From NCBI GenBank assembly GCA_017461565.1, contig JAFTXQ010000011.1, positions 1-64,000 of the forward strand: a stretch of DNA of 64,000 nt, given 5' to 3'. A model generated the notes under the pieces. That model was given only the letters and a program-made list of their open reading frames with translations. It had not been told where the DNA came from and made no database searches. Made by a program: the position numbers and the translations under genes. The DNA comes from Oscillospiraceae bacterium. Lineage in GTDB: Bacteria; Bacillota; Clostridia; Oscillospirales; Ruminococcaceae. Positions 36,223 through 46,085 of this stretch are shown here, piece after piece (positions within the stretch are counted from its first letter, which is position 1; each line of letters starts with the position of its first letter).

Positions 36223-37626
36223 TTATGCGTTGATAAACGCCTCAAATGCCTTATAAGCGGCATAAACATCTGTCTTAGCTGTGATCTCAAAGGGTGCGTG
36301 CATGGATAACACAGGAACTCCGACGTCGATCGTGTCAACATCTAGATTTGCGATATACGCTGCAACAGTTCCGCCGCCGCCGATGTCTATCTTGCCAAGC
36401 TCGCCTGTCTGCCAGAGAACGCCCTTTTTATCAAGCAGATTTCTGATCTCGCCGACAAATTCGGCACTTGCATCGGAGGTTCCACTCTTGCCACGGCTGC
36501 CTGTATATTTTGTTACGCAGACTCCACCGTTAAGAACAGCACTGTTACGCTTCTCGAACACATCGGGGAAAGTAGGATCGTAAGCGGCATTTACGTCAGC
36601 GGAAAGGCACTTGGAATTTGCAAGCACCGTTCTGCCCTTTGCGCCAAAGTTTTCGGCAAGATCCGCTATGAAATATTTGAGATATGCCGAACAAAGACCT
36701 GTATTGCCGTCGCTGCCTGTTTCCTCCTTGTCGGTGAGGATAGCAACTGCGGTCTTTTTGAGGCTCTTTGCGCCGAGTATCGCCATAAGCTCGGTATAAG
36801 CACACACACGGTCATCCTGTCCGTAGGCGCCGACGAGACTTCTGTCAAAGCCTATATCCTTTGCCTTGAACGCAGGAACTGCTTCAAGCTCCGCAGATAC
36901 AAAATCAGCCTCGGTGATGCCATACTTTTCGTTGAGTATCATCATGAGGTTCAGCTTTACAAGCTCGCAGCCCTCATCGTCCTTAAAGGGACGGGATCCG
37001 ATGATGATGTTCAGCTCCTCGCCTTTTATAAGCTCGTTACTGGGGCGCTTGTACTGTGCCGAAGCAAGGTGCGGCAGAAGATCGGAAACGCAGAAAACAG
37101 GATCCTTGTCATCCTCGCCGATGGTAACTGTTATCTTGGTACCGTCAGCCTTTACAATAACGCCATGCAGAGAAAGCGGAACTGTTGGCCACTGGTACTT
37201 CTTGATACCGCCGTAATAATGCGTCTTGAAATATCCCACCTCATCCTTTTCGTAGAGAGGGTTCTGCTTGAGGTCAAGACGGGGGCTGTCAATATGCGCC
37301 GCAAGTAGATTTACACCGTTTTCGATGGGCTCCCTGCCGATAACAGCAAGGATCACCGACTTCTCGCGGTTTACATAATAGATCTTGTCCCCTGCCTTAT
37401 AGGAAGCTTTTTTGTCAAAGGGAACAAATCCTTTTGCAATAGCCTCTTTTTCGATATAAGCTGTCGCTTCACGCTCTGTCTTTGCGATGTCCAGAAACTG
37501 CTTGTAGCCCTCGCAGAATTTGTCGCACTTTTTCAGTTCCGCCTCGCTCATCACAGCGGCAGCGTTCTTCTTGTCCATAAACAGCTTTTCCTTAAGTTCC
37601 TTTGATGTGGTCTGTTTCTTTGCCAT
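36223..37626 (-). CDS. M18-family aminopeptidase
   Basis: 467 residues from the ATG at 37626 (AAAGGAAA 7 nt upstream). M18 motifs: AHIDSPRLD near residue 100, AYGQDDR, catalytic DKEETGS, and VPVLSMHAPFE at the C-terminus. A cytosolic metallo-aminopeptidase that forms tetrahedral dodecamers, trimming acidic N-termini in known relatives. The third exopeptidase in this run. Confidence 0.93.
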   Translation of the reverse strand: MAKKQTTSKELKEKLFMDKKNAAAVMSEAELKKCDKFCEGYKQFLDIAKTEREATAYIEKEAIAKGFVPFDKKASYKAGDKIYYVNREKSVILAVIGREPIENGVNLLAAHIDSPRLDLKQNPLYEKDEVGYFKTHYYGGIKKYQWPTVPLSLHGVIVKADGTKITVTIGEDDKDPVFCVSDLLPHLASAQYKRPSNELIKGEELNIIIGSRPFKDDEGCELVKLNLMMILNEKYGITEADFVSAELEAVPAFKAKDIGFDRSLVGAYGQDDRVCAYTELMAILGAKSLKKTAVAILTDKEETGSDGNTGLCSAYLKYFIADLAENFGAKGRTVLANSKCLSADVNAAYDPTFPDVFEKRNSAVLNGGVCVTKYTGSRGKSGTSDASAEFVGEIRNLLDKKGVLWQTGELGKIDIGGGGTVAAYIANLDVDTIDVGVPVLSMHAPFEITAKTDVYAAYKAFEAFINA

Positions 37627-37650
37627 AATTGTATTTCCTTTCAAATTGAA

Positions 37651-38232
37651 TTATTGATCGTAAAGTCTGATATAAGTCTGCATTGCAGCGTTTATTTTGT
37701 CCACATAATGTGCGGTATCACGTATTGGTATCTTGTCCAGATGAACGCCGTCACGGGAGTATTCACTGTCGGAGAGCCAGCCGTTTACTGCACCTCTGCC
37801 TGCGTGATACGCCGCCATCGCAGCATCGATGTTTCCGAACTCCTCATACAGAAAGCCAAGCAGAAAGCAACCGTAGCGGATGTTAACCTCCGGGTCGAAC
37901 ATATCGGAATACTCTGTTTCTTCGTCTCCCATACGGAACTTTATCCAGTCGAAAGTATCCTCCATTATCTGCATAAGTCCACGTGCACCGACGTTTGACA
38001 CTGCCCTGTGATCGTAGCTGCTCTCAGTCTTTATGACAGCATAGACGAGATATTTGTCGATCCCGTACTCGGCAGCATATTTTTCAACATAGCTTCCGTA
38101 ACCTATCGGATGGGTCTCCCTGATATAATACTGATATCCGAAATAGCCTATTCCCGCAATAACTGCAAGAATAAGCAGCCATACAACGATGAGAGCACCT
38201 GTATGTTTTTTCTTTTTCTGATACTTTTGCAT
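37651..38232 (-). CDS. Membrane-anchored lytic transglycosylase (SLT domain)
   Basis: 193 residues. N-terminal membrane helix (about 13-32), then an Slt70-type goose-lysozyme-like domain: catalytic Glu in KTESSYD, followed by VSNVGARGLMQIM and AYHAGRG. Cleaves peptidoglycan to 1,6-anhydro products outside the membrane. Overlaps coaE by one base (TAATG), so it is translationally coupled. Confidence 0.92.
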   Translation of the reverse strand: MQKYQKKKKHTGALIVVWLLILAVIAGIGYFGYQYYIRETHPIGYGSYVEKYAAEYGIDKYLVYAVIKTESSYDHRAVSNVGARGLMQIMEDTFDWIKFRMGDEETEYSDMFDPEVNIRYGCFLLGFLYEEFGNIDAAMAAYHAGRGAVNGWLSDSEYSRDGVHLDKIPIRDTAHYVDKINAAMQTYIRLYDQ

Positions 38233-38834
38233 TAGGTTCCTTTCAACTTTGTGATAACATCAGCTGCGGCGTCAAACAGCTCGTCCTGAGTGCCGTTGTT
38301 TAAAATACAGAAATCAGAACGCTGCCTGTACCATCCGATGTCATGCTGCGAGCCAAGTCTTGCCGCTGCAAGCTCTCGTGTTATGTTATCTCTTGCTACG
38401 ATGCGATCAACACACACATCGATATCTGCACACACAGACACTATACTATCGCATATTCCCTGCAATCGGGCGTCGAATAGCGTAGGTGCATCCAGCAGGA
38501 TATCCCGATCCGCAGACTTTATCTTAGCGATAACATTATACGTTATATAAGGGTAAATAATTCGGTTGAAGACCGCACGTCTTTCGGGATCGTTGAAGAT
38601 AAGCTCTGCTGTCCTCCGTCTGTCCAGCGTTCCATCGGCGGTAATGACCTCAGGCGACAGCTCGCAAGCAAGCTCGCTAAGCGAACCCATTCCCCTTTCG
38701 ACCACCTCTCTGGCGGAGATATCACAGTCAATAATGAAATATCCACTTTCCGCAAAGCACCTGCAAACGGTGGATTTTCCTGCGCCTGACATACCCGTAA
38801 GCGCAACTATCCTATGCTTTGTAAGCTCAGTCAT
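38232..38834 (-). CDS. coaE: Dephospho-CoA kinase
   Basis: 200 residues. P-loop GMSGAGKST (about 13-21), LID-type region and the DAPTLFDARL stretch (substrate side) match CoaE, which catalyses the last step of CoA synthesis. Overlaps the Sua5-type gene by 8 bp. Normal length. Confidence 0.93.
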   Translation of the reverse strand: MTELTKHRIVALTGMSGAGKSTVCRCFAESGYFIIDCDISAREVVERGMGSLSELACELSPEVITADGTLDRRRTAELIFNDPERRAVFNRIIYPYITYNVIAKIKSADRDILLDAPTLFDARLQGICDSIVSVCADIDVCVDRIVARDNITRELAAARLGSQHDIGWYRQRSDFCILNNGTQDELFDAAADVITKLKGT

Positions 38835-39831
38835 CAGGACTCACCACCTCGAAGCCTGCCGCACGCAGGAGTCTGTTGTACACAGCCAGTCCTACGCCGT
38901 CCCTTGTCGGCATCTCAACATAAACTATATCAGCACCGTTTTCGTCAGCTTCACGCAGGAGCGAGAAAAGCCGCTGTGCCTGAAGTTCGGGGGTGCTGCC
39001 GTAGTCGATGAATATGCCTTGTTCCTCAACGCCTGCGCCCAGAGCAATCGTTTTTCCACACTTATGGGATGTACAAAAATCCGCAAAGCTCTCACCGTGA
39101 GCATCCACGATGATAACATTTGCTTTGGGAGAATAGTGCTTGTATTTCATTCCCGGAGAAAGAACACGCTCATTCTCGGCAGGCTTTGCACATACCGCCT
39201 TGTCGACCTCGACCTCGGCAAACTGCGAGAGCATCTCCGCAGTAACTCCGCCGGGACGGAGAATGTGTATCTTTCCGTCGCGGAAGCAAATAACTGTACT
39301 CTCCACACCGCAGGAACAGAAACCACCGTCTATTATCAACGGTATCCTGCCGTTCATATCATCGAAAACGTGCTTTGCTGTTGTAGGGCTGGGGCTTCCA
39401 GAAAGATTTGCAGACGGCGCCGCTATCGGAAGTCCGCAGGCATCTATGAGATCCCTTGCCGCTTTGCTCTCGGGCATCCTCACCGCAACGGTATCAAGCC
39501 CGCCGCTTGTGACGTCGGGGATGATATCTGACTTAGGGAAGATCATTGTAAGCGGACCGCACCAATAAGCTTCAGCCAGCTTTAAAGCGATCTCGGGAAT
39601 CTCACGCACAAGGGGACGCAGCATCTCCATTCTGCTTATGTGAACGATGAGCGGATTGTCCTGCGGTCTGCCCTTTGCTTCAAAAATACTTCTTACTGCG
39701 TTCTCGTCAAGGGCGTTTGCTGCCAGTCCATACACGGTTTCGGTAGGCATTCCGACAATTCCGCCGTTTTTTATTATTTCAGCGGCCTTTATTATACTTT
39801 CGCCGCTGTATGGCAATATCTCGGTATTCAC
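38827..39831 (-). CDS. ywlC: L-threonylcarbamoyladenylate synthase (Sua5/YwlC type)
   Basis: 334 residues with both parts of the long form: N-terminal YrdC domain (GGIVGMPTETVYGLAAN, KGRPQDNPLIVHI, PSANLSGSPSPT) and C-terminal Sua5 domain. Makes threonylcarbamoyl-AMP for the t6A modification of tRNAs reading ANN codons. Start is GTG at 39831 after AAAGGAA. 18 nt after prfA. Confidence 0.94.
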   Translation of the reverse strand: MNTEILPYSGESIIKAAEIIKNGGIVGMPTETVYGLAANALDENAVRSIFEAKGRPQDNPLIVHISRMEMLRPLVREIPEIALKLAEAYWCGPLTMIFPKSDIIPDVTSGGLDTVAVRMPESKAARDLIDACGLPIAAPSANLSGSPSPTTAKHVFDDMNGRIPLIIDGGFCSCGVESTVICFRDGKIHILRPGGVTAEMLSQFAEVEVDKAVCAKPAENERVLSPGMKYKHYSPKANVIIVDAHGESFADFCTSHKCGKTIALGAGVEEQGIFIDYGSTPELQAQRLFSLLREADENGADIVYVEMPTRDGVGLAVYNRLLRAAGFEVVSPDD

Positions 39832-39849
39832 CGTATCATTTCCTTTCGG

Positions 39850-40926
39850 TCAGGCATCCTTCTGCTTAAGAAGCTTCGCTGTCTGATCAGCGATACGAAG
39901 CGCCTCAAAAATCTCGTCACAGTCGCCGTCCATAATGTTGTCAAGCTTATACAGCGTCAGACCGATCCTGTGGTCTGTAACACGGGACTGTGGGTAATTG
40001 TATGTGCGTATTCGCTCAGAGCGGTCGCCTGTACCCACCTGAATACGTCGCTCCTCAGCGATTGCACTGTCACGGGCGGTGAGCTTCGCTTCATACAGCT
40101 TGCTGTAAAGCATCTTCATCGCCTTTTCCTTATTCTTGAACTGGGAACGCTCCTCCTGACACTCTACCACAACGCCTGTGGGATTGTGAATGATACGGAT
40201 AGCGGACTCGGTTTTATTGATATGCTGACCGCCTGCTCCACTGGAGCGATAGGTCTGTATCGTGAGGTCGGCGGGATTGATATCGACATCGACCTCCTCT
40301 ACCTCAGGAAGCACCGCAACAGTTATGGTCGAAGTGTGTATACGTCCCTGCGACTCCGTTTCCGGTACACGCTGGACACGATGCACCCCGCTCTCATACT
40401 TCATCTTTGCGTAAGCGCCCTCTCCCTCAATGCTGAAGCTGACTTCCTTGTAGCCGCCAAGCTCAGTAGGATTGGAGCTTATAAGCTCTATCCTCCAGCC
40501 CTGCGACTGTGCATACATCGTATACATTCTGAAAAGCGAATTTGCAAAGAGCGCCGCCTCTTCACCGCCTGCGCCGCCACGTATCTCAACGATAACGTTA
40601 CGGTCATCATCGGGGTCTTTAGGCAAAAGCAGTATCTTAAGCTCCTCGGTGAGTTTTTCCATCTTCTCCTTATTTACGGAATACTCCTCCTGTGCCATTT
40701 CACGAAGCTCTTCATCGGCACCTGCTTCATCAAGCGCACTTTCGGCGTCCTCAAAATCATGCTGCGCTTTCTGATAAAGGCGATAGGTTTCTATAAGTGG
40801 CGTAAGGCTCTTGTACTCACGCATAAGGGATCTGTAAAGCTCGTTATCCGAGATCACTGTCGGATCTGAGAGCTTGTTGTTTATCTCATCGTATCTGGCG
40901 TCTGCCATACGAAGCTTATCAAGCAT
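39850..40926 (-). CDS. prfA: Peptide chain release factor 1
   Basis: 358 residues. Domain 2 carries the stop-codon recognition PET motif region ([15 protein letters not shown]) typical of RF1, and domain 3 the GGQ tripeptide ([12 protein letters not shown]) that triggers peptide release. AAAGGAGG ribosome site 7 nt before ATG. Confidence 0.96.
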   Translation of the reverse strand: MLDKLRMADARYDEINNKLSDPTVISDNELYRSLMREYKSLTPLIETYRLYQKAQHDFEDAESALDEAGADEELREMAQEEYSVNKEKMEKLTEELKILLLPKDPDDDRNVIVEIRGGAGGEEAALFANSLFRMYTMYAQSQGWRIELISSNPTELGGYKEVSFSIEGEGAYAKMKYESGVHRVQRVPETESQGRIHTSTITVAVLPEVEEVDVDINPADLTIQTYRSSGAGGQHINKTESAIRIIHNPTGVVVECQEERSQFKNKEKAMKMLYSKLYEAKLTARDSAIAEERRIQVGTGDRSERIRTYNYPQSRVTDHRIGLTLYKLDNIMDGDCDEIFEALRIADQTAKLLKQKDA

Positions 40927-40974
40927 TGAATAATTCCTCCTTTATGATAGTTCACCGCAAAACACACGGCAAAG

Positions 40975-41175
40975 CTAACCCTCGGAGTTTTCAGTCTCAC
41001 GGAGCACAGATCTTATCTTTTTCTCACATTTTGAACGGGGGATCATAAAGCTATGACCGCAGCCCTTGCAGCACAGTCTGAAATCAGCACCGACACGCTG
41101 CACCAGCATCTGTGTGCTTCCGCAGCCGGGATGCGGCTTCTTCATCACTAATATATCGCCAAGCCGGATATCCAC
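40975..41175 (-). CDS. DUF951 family protein (GTG start)
   Basis: 66 residues, small basic protein with IRLGDILVMKKPHPGCGS and RLCCKGCGHSFMIPRS; Cys pairs suggest a zinc site. DUF951 members are about 65 residues and of unknown function, often near ychF or prfA. I chose GTG at 41175 because the promoter at 41217-41245 overlaps an upstream in-frame ATG (41226) and transcription should start near 41210. First gene of the long minus-strand run. Confidence 0.82.
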   Translation of the reverse strand: MDIRLGDILVMKKPHPGCGSTQMLVQRVGADFRLCCKGCGHSFMIPRSKCEKKIRSVLRETENSEG

Positions 41176-41216
41176 CGCAATGCACCGCCTTTCCAAAACA
41201 TAATTCAACAGTTTAC

Positions 41217-41245
41217 AGTATATCATATTTTAAGTAAATTTGCAA
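41217..41245 (-). promoter_or_regulatory. Promoter of DUF951-prfA operon
   Basis: TTGCAA (41245-41240), 17-nt spacer, TATACT (41222-41217). Confidence 0.65.
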
Positions 41246-41338
41246 CATAATAATCACTAAATTTGATAAAAAATACTTGCATCAGCAGATGATATTGCAT
41301 TATTTTACTGATATTTACTTCTGCACCACTGAAATCGC

Positions 41339-41367
41339 TTGACAATAAAGACGTAATATTTTATAAT
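41339..41367 (+). promoter_or_regulatory. Promoter of flippase-like gene and prfC
   Basis: TTGACA (41339-41344), 17-nt spacer, TATAAT (41362-41367): full consensus. Confidence 0.87.
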
Positions 41368-41424
41368 AGTAAAGTATGCTTTAGTTTACAGTGAATTTCA
41401 TGCTCTTCATAAGAGGTAATATAA

Positions 41425-42528
41425 ATGGAAAAAAACAAAAAGAAAAAAAGCAACAAGCTTAACCTGATAATATGCGGTATCGCATTCCTTGTTATGGTTT
41501 TCTACCTTATCTTTGTTGATGGTGTAGACAATATCATCAAGGCGATAAGCAATATCAACCCGATATTCATACTTATCTGTGCGATATTCATGATAGGATA
41601 CTGGCTTTGCGAGGCCGGAACAGTTCACATAATGCTGAGATCAATGCACCCGAAAATGAAATTCTGGAACACCTGGCTTGTAACAATAATCGGTCAGTAC
41701 TTCAACTGCATAACGCCATCCGCTTCGGGCGGTCAGCCTATGCAGGCGTATTATCTTGTTAAATTCGGAATACCGCTCGGCTCTGCCTTGACTGCGCTGC
41801 TCTCACGCTTTATCGTGTATCAGTTCGCACTGACGATATACTCGATATTCACGCTGATAGTGGGTTTTGCCGAATTCGGCGATGATCTAACCCAAAAAGG
41901 TCTCATGCCTTTCGTGCTTATCGGATTTGTGATAAATACGGCGGTGATCGTATTCCTGCTCGGTATTGCCGTATGGAGAAGCGGCACACTAAAAGCGGCT
42001 AACTGGATCATCTCTGTCGGCGTTAAGCTTCACATCGTAAAGCACCCCACCAAGTGGCGTCTTTACATAACACGAGAGGTTGATAAGTTCCACGAGAACT
42101 TTAAATTCCTCAAAAAGAATGTAGGCATCATCATAAGATCCTTTGTGCTGAACTTCATTCAGCTTACGCTTTACCTAAGCATCTCATATATGCTGTATCT
42201 CGGCTTCGGCATGAGAGAAGTCAGTCTGCTTCAGGTGATATCCTATCAGGCATTTGTATTGATGATATCATCGTTCATACCTCTTCCCGGAGCGATGGGC
42301 GCTGCCGAGCTTGGATACGCAGGCTTTTTCGGCGACATCTTCGGCGACTACACAAGCGTATCAACGCTGCTTTGGAGGATATTCACCTTCTATCTGCCGA
42401 TCATACTCGGCCTCATCTTCACAATGACCATGAAAAATCAGGGCATTGAGGAGCCATCCGATATGGAAGTAAAAGAAAACATGTACAACATGGAGCGTGC
42501 GCTTGAAGCACCGCACAACGAAGAATAA
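41425..42528 (+). CDS. Flippase-like LPG-synthase-TM (YbhN/UPF0104) membrane protein
   Basis: 367 residues with about eight membrane helices. Matches the lysylphosphatidylglycerol synthase transmembrane family: KFWNTWLVTIIGQYFNCITPSASGGQPMQAYYL, LLSRFIVYQF and SSFIPLPGAMGAAE. This part of MprF flips aminoacyl-lipids; here the cytosolic aminoacyl-transferase domain is absent, so only lipid or polyprenol translocation is possible. Ends 21 nt before prfC, probably co-transcribed. Confidence 0.9.
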   Translation: MEKNKKKKSNKLNLIICGIAFLVMVFYLIFVDGVDNIIKAISNINPIFILICAIFMIGYWLCEAGTVHIMLRSMHPKMKFWNTWLVTIIGQYFNCITPSASGGQPMQAYYLVKFGIPLGSALTALLSRFIVYQFALTIYSIFTLIVGFAEFGDDLTQKGLMPFVLIGFVINTAVIVFLLGIAVWRSGTLKAANWIISVGVKLHIVKHPTKWRLYITREVDKFHENFKFLKKNVGIIIRSFVLNFIQLTLYLSISYMLYLGFGMREVSLLQVISYQAFVLMISSFIPLPGAMGAAELGYAGFFGDIFGDYTSVSTLLWRIFTFYLPIILGLIFTMTMKNQGIEEPSDMEVKENMYNMERALEAPHNEE

Positions 42529-42549
42529 ATACAAAAGGAAAGATAAACA

Positions 42550-44154
42550 ATGTCAGATTTAAGAAAAGAGATAGAAAAGCGCCGCACCTTTGCGATAATC
42601 TCCCACCCCGACGCAGGAAAGACAACACTCACCGAGAAATTCCTGCTTTATGGAGGCGCAATATCGCTTGCAGGTGCAGTAAAAGGCAAAAAGAGCGCAC
42701 GCCACGCAACCTCAGACTGGATGGAGATCGAAAAGCAGCGTGGTATCTCGGTAACCTCCTCTGTAATGCAGTTCAACTATAACGGCTACTGCATAAATAT
42801 CCTTGACACACCGGGACATCAGGACTTCTCTGAGGACACCTACCGTACACTTATGGCAGCAGACAGCGCTGTAATGGTCATAGACGCCGCAAAGGGCGTT
42901 GAGAACCAGACGAGAAAGCTGTTCAAGGTCTGCGTTATGAGAAACATCCCCATCTTCACTTTCATCAACAAGATGGACAGAGAAGCACAGAATCCATTTG
43001 ACCTCCTCGACGAGATCGAAACAGAGCTTGGCATAAAGACCTATCCCGTAAACTGGCCAATCGGCAGCGGAAAGGAATTCAAGGGTGTCTACGAGCGTTC
43101 TTCACGCCGCATCATCTCATTTGAAGCTAACAACGGTTCACGTGAGGTAGCAGCTACCGAGGTGGATCTCAATGACGAGTCGCTTGCAGGCATTATCGGT
43201 CAGAACAACTACAACACTCTTATCGAGGACGTTGAGCTTCTTGACGGCGCAAGTGAGGAATTCAACCTTGACCTTATCAACAGTGGTAAGCTGTCCCCTG
43301 TTTTCTTCGGCTCTGCGCTTACCAATTTCGGCGTTGAACCGTTCCTTGAGCATTTCCTTAAGATGACCACTTCTCCCCTCCCACGCAACACCGAAGACGG
43401 GGTCGTTGATCCTTTTGATGAGAATTTTTCGGCGTTTGTGTTCAAGATCCAGGCTAATATGAACAAAGCGCACCGTGACCGTATCGCATTTATGCGTATC
43501 TGCAGCGGCAAGTTCGAAAAGGACATGGAGGTGCTTCATGTTCAGAACAACCGCACAATGCGTCTTTCACAGCCTCAGCAGATCATGGCAAGCGAACGTG
43601 AGGTCATCTCAGAAGCCTATGCAGGCGATATCATGGGCGTATTCGACCCAGGTGTATTTTCCATCGGTGATACCCTGTGTGCTCCCAAGAATAAAGTAAA
43701 ATTTGAGGGTATTCCTACTTTTGCACCTGAGCATTTTGCACGTATCAGGCAAAAGGATACACTGAAAAGAAAGCAGTTCATAAAGGGCACAACCCAGATC
43801 GCACAGGAGGGTGCGATCCAGATATTCTCTGAGCCTCAGACAGGCTTTGAGGAGGTTATCGTGGGTGTTGTTGGTGTACTTCAGTTTGAGGTGCTTGAAT
43901 ATCGCCTTAAGAACGAGTACAACGTGGATATCATACGTGAAGGTCTGCCATACCAGTATATCAGATGGATAACCAGCGAGAAACACGTGCAGGGCGGTCT
44001 TGACGAGCTCAACAAGCTTATCCTGACCTCAGACACAAAGCTTATCCAGGACGTAAAGGGCAACTACCTGCTCATCTTCACCAGCGAATGGAACATCAAA
44101 TGGGCGCTGGACAAGAACGAGGGTCTGGAGCTTGCGGAATTCAACAGAGATTAA
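42550..44154 (+). CDS. prfC: Peptide chain release factor 3
   Basis: 534 residues, EF-G-like GTPase. G1 SHPDAGKTT (about 18-26), G2 region KQRGISVTSS, G3 DTPGHQDF, G4 NKMD, then domain II and the RF3-specific C-terminal domain. Recycles RF1/RF2 after release. AAAGGAAA ribosome site. Strong terminator follows. Confidence 0.95.
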   Translation: MSDLRKEIEKRRTFAIISHPDAGKTTLTEKFLLYGGAISLAGAVKGKKSARHATSDWMEIEKQRGISVTSSVMQFNYNGYCINILDTPGHQDFSEDTYRTLMAADSAVMVIDAAKGVENQTRKLFKVCVMRNIPIFTFINKMDREAQNPFDLLDEIETELGIKTYPVNWPIGSGKEFKGVYERSSRRIISFEANNGSREVAATEVDLNDESLAGIIGQNNYNTLIEDVELLDGASEEFNLDLINSGKLSPVFFGSALTNFGVEPFLEHFLKMTTSPLPRNTEDGVVDPFDENFSAFVFKIQANMNKAHRDRIAFMRICSGKFEKDMEVLHVQNNRTMRLSQPQQIMASEREVISEAYAGDIMGVFDPGVFSIGDTLCAPKNKVKFEGIPTFAPEHFARIRQKDTLKRKQFIKGTTQIAQEGAIQIFSEPQTGFEEVIVGVVGVLQFEVLEYRLKNEYNVDIIREGLPYQYIRWITSEKHVQGGLDELNKLILTSDTKLIQDVKGNYLLIFTSEWNIKWALDKNEGLELAEFNRD

Positions 44155-44170
44155 AATAAAACACTGAAAT

Positions 44171-44216
44171 AAAGACCGAACTACCTTGCGCAGACGCCCA
44201 AAGCAGTTCGGTCTTT
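44171..44216 (+). terminator. Terminator of prfC
   Basis: 12-bp stem AAAGACCGAACT / AGTTCGGTCTTT, 22-nt loop, T-run. Confidence 0.92.
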
Positions 44217-44280
44217 TTATTTCAATATTTTGTTTCAGGATTTTGTGATCTGCGAAAGCCTTAAGAAAAAGCATATCGCT

Positions 44281-45963
44281 TCAGCTTCCAAGATATTCAA
44301 GCTCACTTCGGCACTGGAGGAATATGGTACCAAGCTGAGGATCAAAATGCTCACCTAAAGACTCTTCAATGATAGAAAAAGCCTGATCGCAGGTAAAAGC
44401 TTCCTTGTAGCATCTTTCACTGACAAGTGCGTCGAAAACATCCGCAAGTGCCATTATCCGAGCTTCTATCGGGATATCAGCGCCCGAACAGCCGAAAGGA
44501 TAACCCTGCCCATTCCACTTTTCATGATGATACATGGCAACGTTTTCAGCTATGCTCACAAAAGCGTCATCCTCGACACCGTTGAGGATATTCTTAACGA
44601 TCCTTGCGCCTTCAGTCGTATGACGCTTCATTTCCGCATATTCGATATCAGTAAACTTTCCAGGCTTTTTCAGGATACTGTCGTCTATTGCGATCTTTCC
44701 AAGATCGTGCATCGGTGCGGCTTTTTCGACAAGCTTCAGGAAATCCTCGTCTACTCCCAATTGCTTGCTGTACTGCTTGAGCTTATCCGCAAAAATATGC
44801 ACGATGGCACTGGTACGCTTAATATGACCGCCTGTACTGATATCACGGCTCTCAACCATATCTGCCATTCCAAGCACCATCATATCCTTGATGTGCATTA
44901 TGTTCTTTGTTTTTGCCTCCACCTCGGATTTAAGCTGTGCGTTGTAATTCTCAATGCTGTTATAATATTTCCGCTCGATAGTTCTGTCAACAAACTCTAT
45001 CAGAAAACCGACCTTTCTGTTTCCGTGTGCTATATGGCGTACTTCAAGCTCAAGTATCTTGTCAGCCGCCTCTATCACCTTTTTCTGACCGTCCTGCCAT
45101 TGCATATCGGTAAGGAAGCTGACTACATCAGTATAGAGCTGACTGTCAGACTTCGGGACTCTCTCGTCGACGGTCCAATTGCTTATTTCGGGAAACAGCT
45201 CCTTTATATAACCGTCAGAGCTTATATATCTGAGCTTTTTATCAAATACGATGTAGCCGTATTCCTTTCTCTCTTCAATAGAGCTTATTACGTTAGCCGA
45301 CATATCATACATATACAATCGGTCGAAATAGCTAATGGTGAAGAGCATGGCTATAAGATATGCGATTGAGATGACACTTGCATTTGAGTCTAACAGCTTT
45401 TCTACGATATATGACATCATTATTGCAAAACCCATAACGCAGGCGCCGATAGCAATGCGGTAAGAAAGCTTGTTCCTCATCCTAAGGGCGCATATCAGGA
45501 ATACCACCAGAAAAACTCCGTATAATACCAGCATCATCGGATAAAGGATATGCAAGGGACCGTACACCTTTTCAAGACTGCTGTATCCGTCCGTCACCAC
45601 AAGGCTTACAGATTTGTAATAAAGCCCGTTGTAGCCAATCGTCATAACAAGGCACATGACGACTGTGGAATAAAGCGTCATTATTGCGACCGCAACACGT
45701 GGAAGCTTTATGTTACACAGCTTGAACAGCACTATGACGAGCAATGGCGGCGTGAAGCAGCCTCCAACATAAAGTATCCTGTTTGCCCATATAGCGGTTT
45801 CCAATGTCTGCGAAACCGACAGCATATACCGTCCGAGACAGTTGATAGTCACAGCTATCTCCAGAAGTACGAACAGCGTATCTATCTTTTTATATTTCAG
45901 CAAGGTACTACCTATCATTATAAGCGAGACTATGAAAGCGCCAAAATCAAATGCAGTTAACAC
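44281..45963 (-). CDS. HD-GYP protein with 7TM-type membrane domain and PAS-like sensor
   Basis: 560 residues. About seven membrane helices (1-215) resembling the histidine-kinase N-terminal 7TM region, a PAS-like segment (230-335), a short coiled coil (335-360), then HD-GYP: HD at 419-420, HHE at 479-481 and GYP at 487-489, with all metal and substrate residues seen. HD-GYP domains hydrolyse c-di-GMP. Signals small molecules or membrane state; ligand unknown. Monocistronic. No diguanylate cyclase is in the window. Confidence 0.92.
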   Translation of the reverse strand: MLTAFDFGAFIVSLIMIGSTLLKYKKIDTLFVLLEIAVTINCLGRYMLSVSQTLETAIWANRILYVGGCFTPPLLVIVLFKLCNIKLPRVAVAIMTLYSTVVMCLVMTIGYNGLYYKSVSLVVTDGYSSLEKVYGPLHILYPMMLVLYGVFLVVFLICALRMRNKLSYRIAIGACVMGFAIMMSYIVEKLLDSNASVISIAYLIAMLFTISYFDRLYMYDMSANVISSIEERKEYGYIVFDKKLRYISSDGYIKELFPEISNWTVDERVPKSDSQLYTDVVSFLTDMQWQDGQKKVIEAADKILELEVRHIAHGNRKVGFLIEFVDRTIERKYYNSIENYNAQLKSEVEAKTKNIMHIKDMMVLGMADMVESRDISTGGHIKRTSAIVHIFADKLKQYSKQLGVDEDFLKLVEKAAPMHDLGKIAIDDSILKKPGKFTDIEYAEMKRHTTEGARIVKNILNGVEDDAFVSIAENVAMYHHEKWNGQGYPFGCSGADIPIEARIMALADVFDALVSERCYKEAFTCDQAFSIIEESLGEHFDPQLGTIFLQCRSELEYLGS

Positions 45964-46054
45964 TGTATCACCTCAAAATGTCACAATACCATATCGATCT
46001 TATATAAATATTACAATTCAAGCCATGTACTTACTCAAATATGTCTATAACGAT

Positions 46055-46079
46055 ACCTCCCCGAACGTTACGGGGAGGT
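46055..46079 (-). terminator. Hairpin after TIM-barrel/acyl-CoA synthetase gene
   Basis: 9-bp stem ACCTCCCCG / CGGGGAGGT with a 7-nt loop; T-rich only on the plus-strand side. Confidence 0.55.
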
Positions 46080-46085
46080 TTATTA

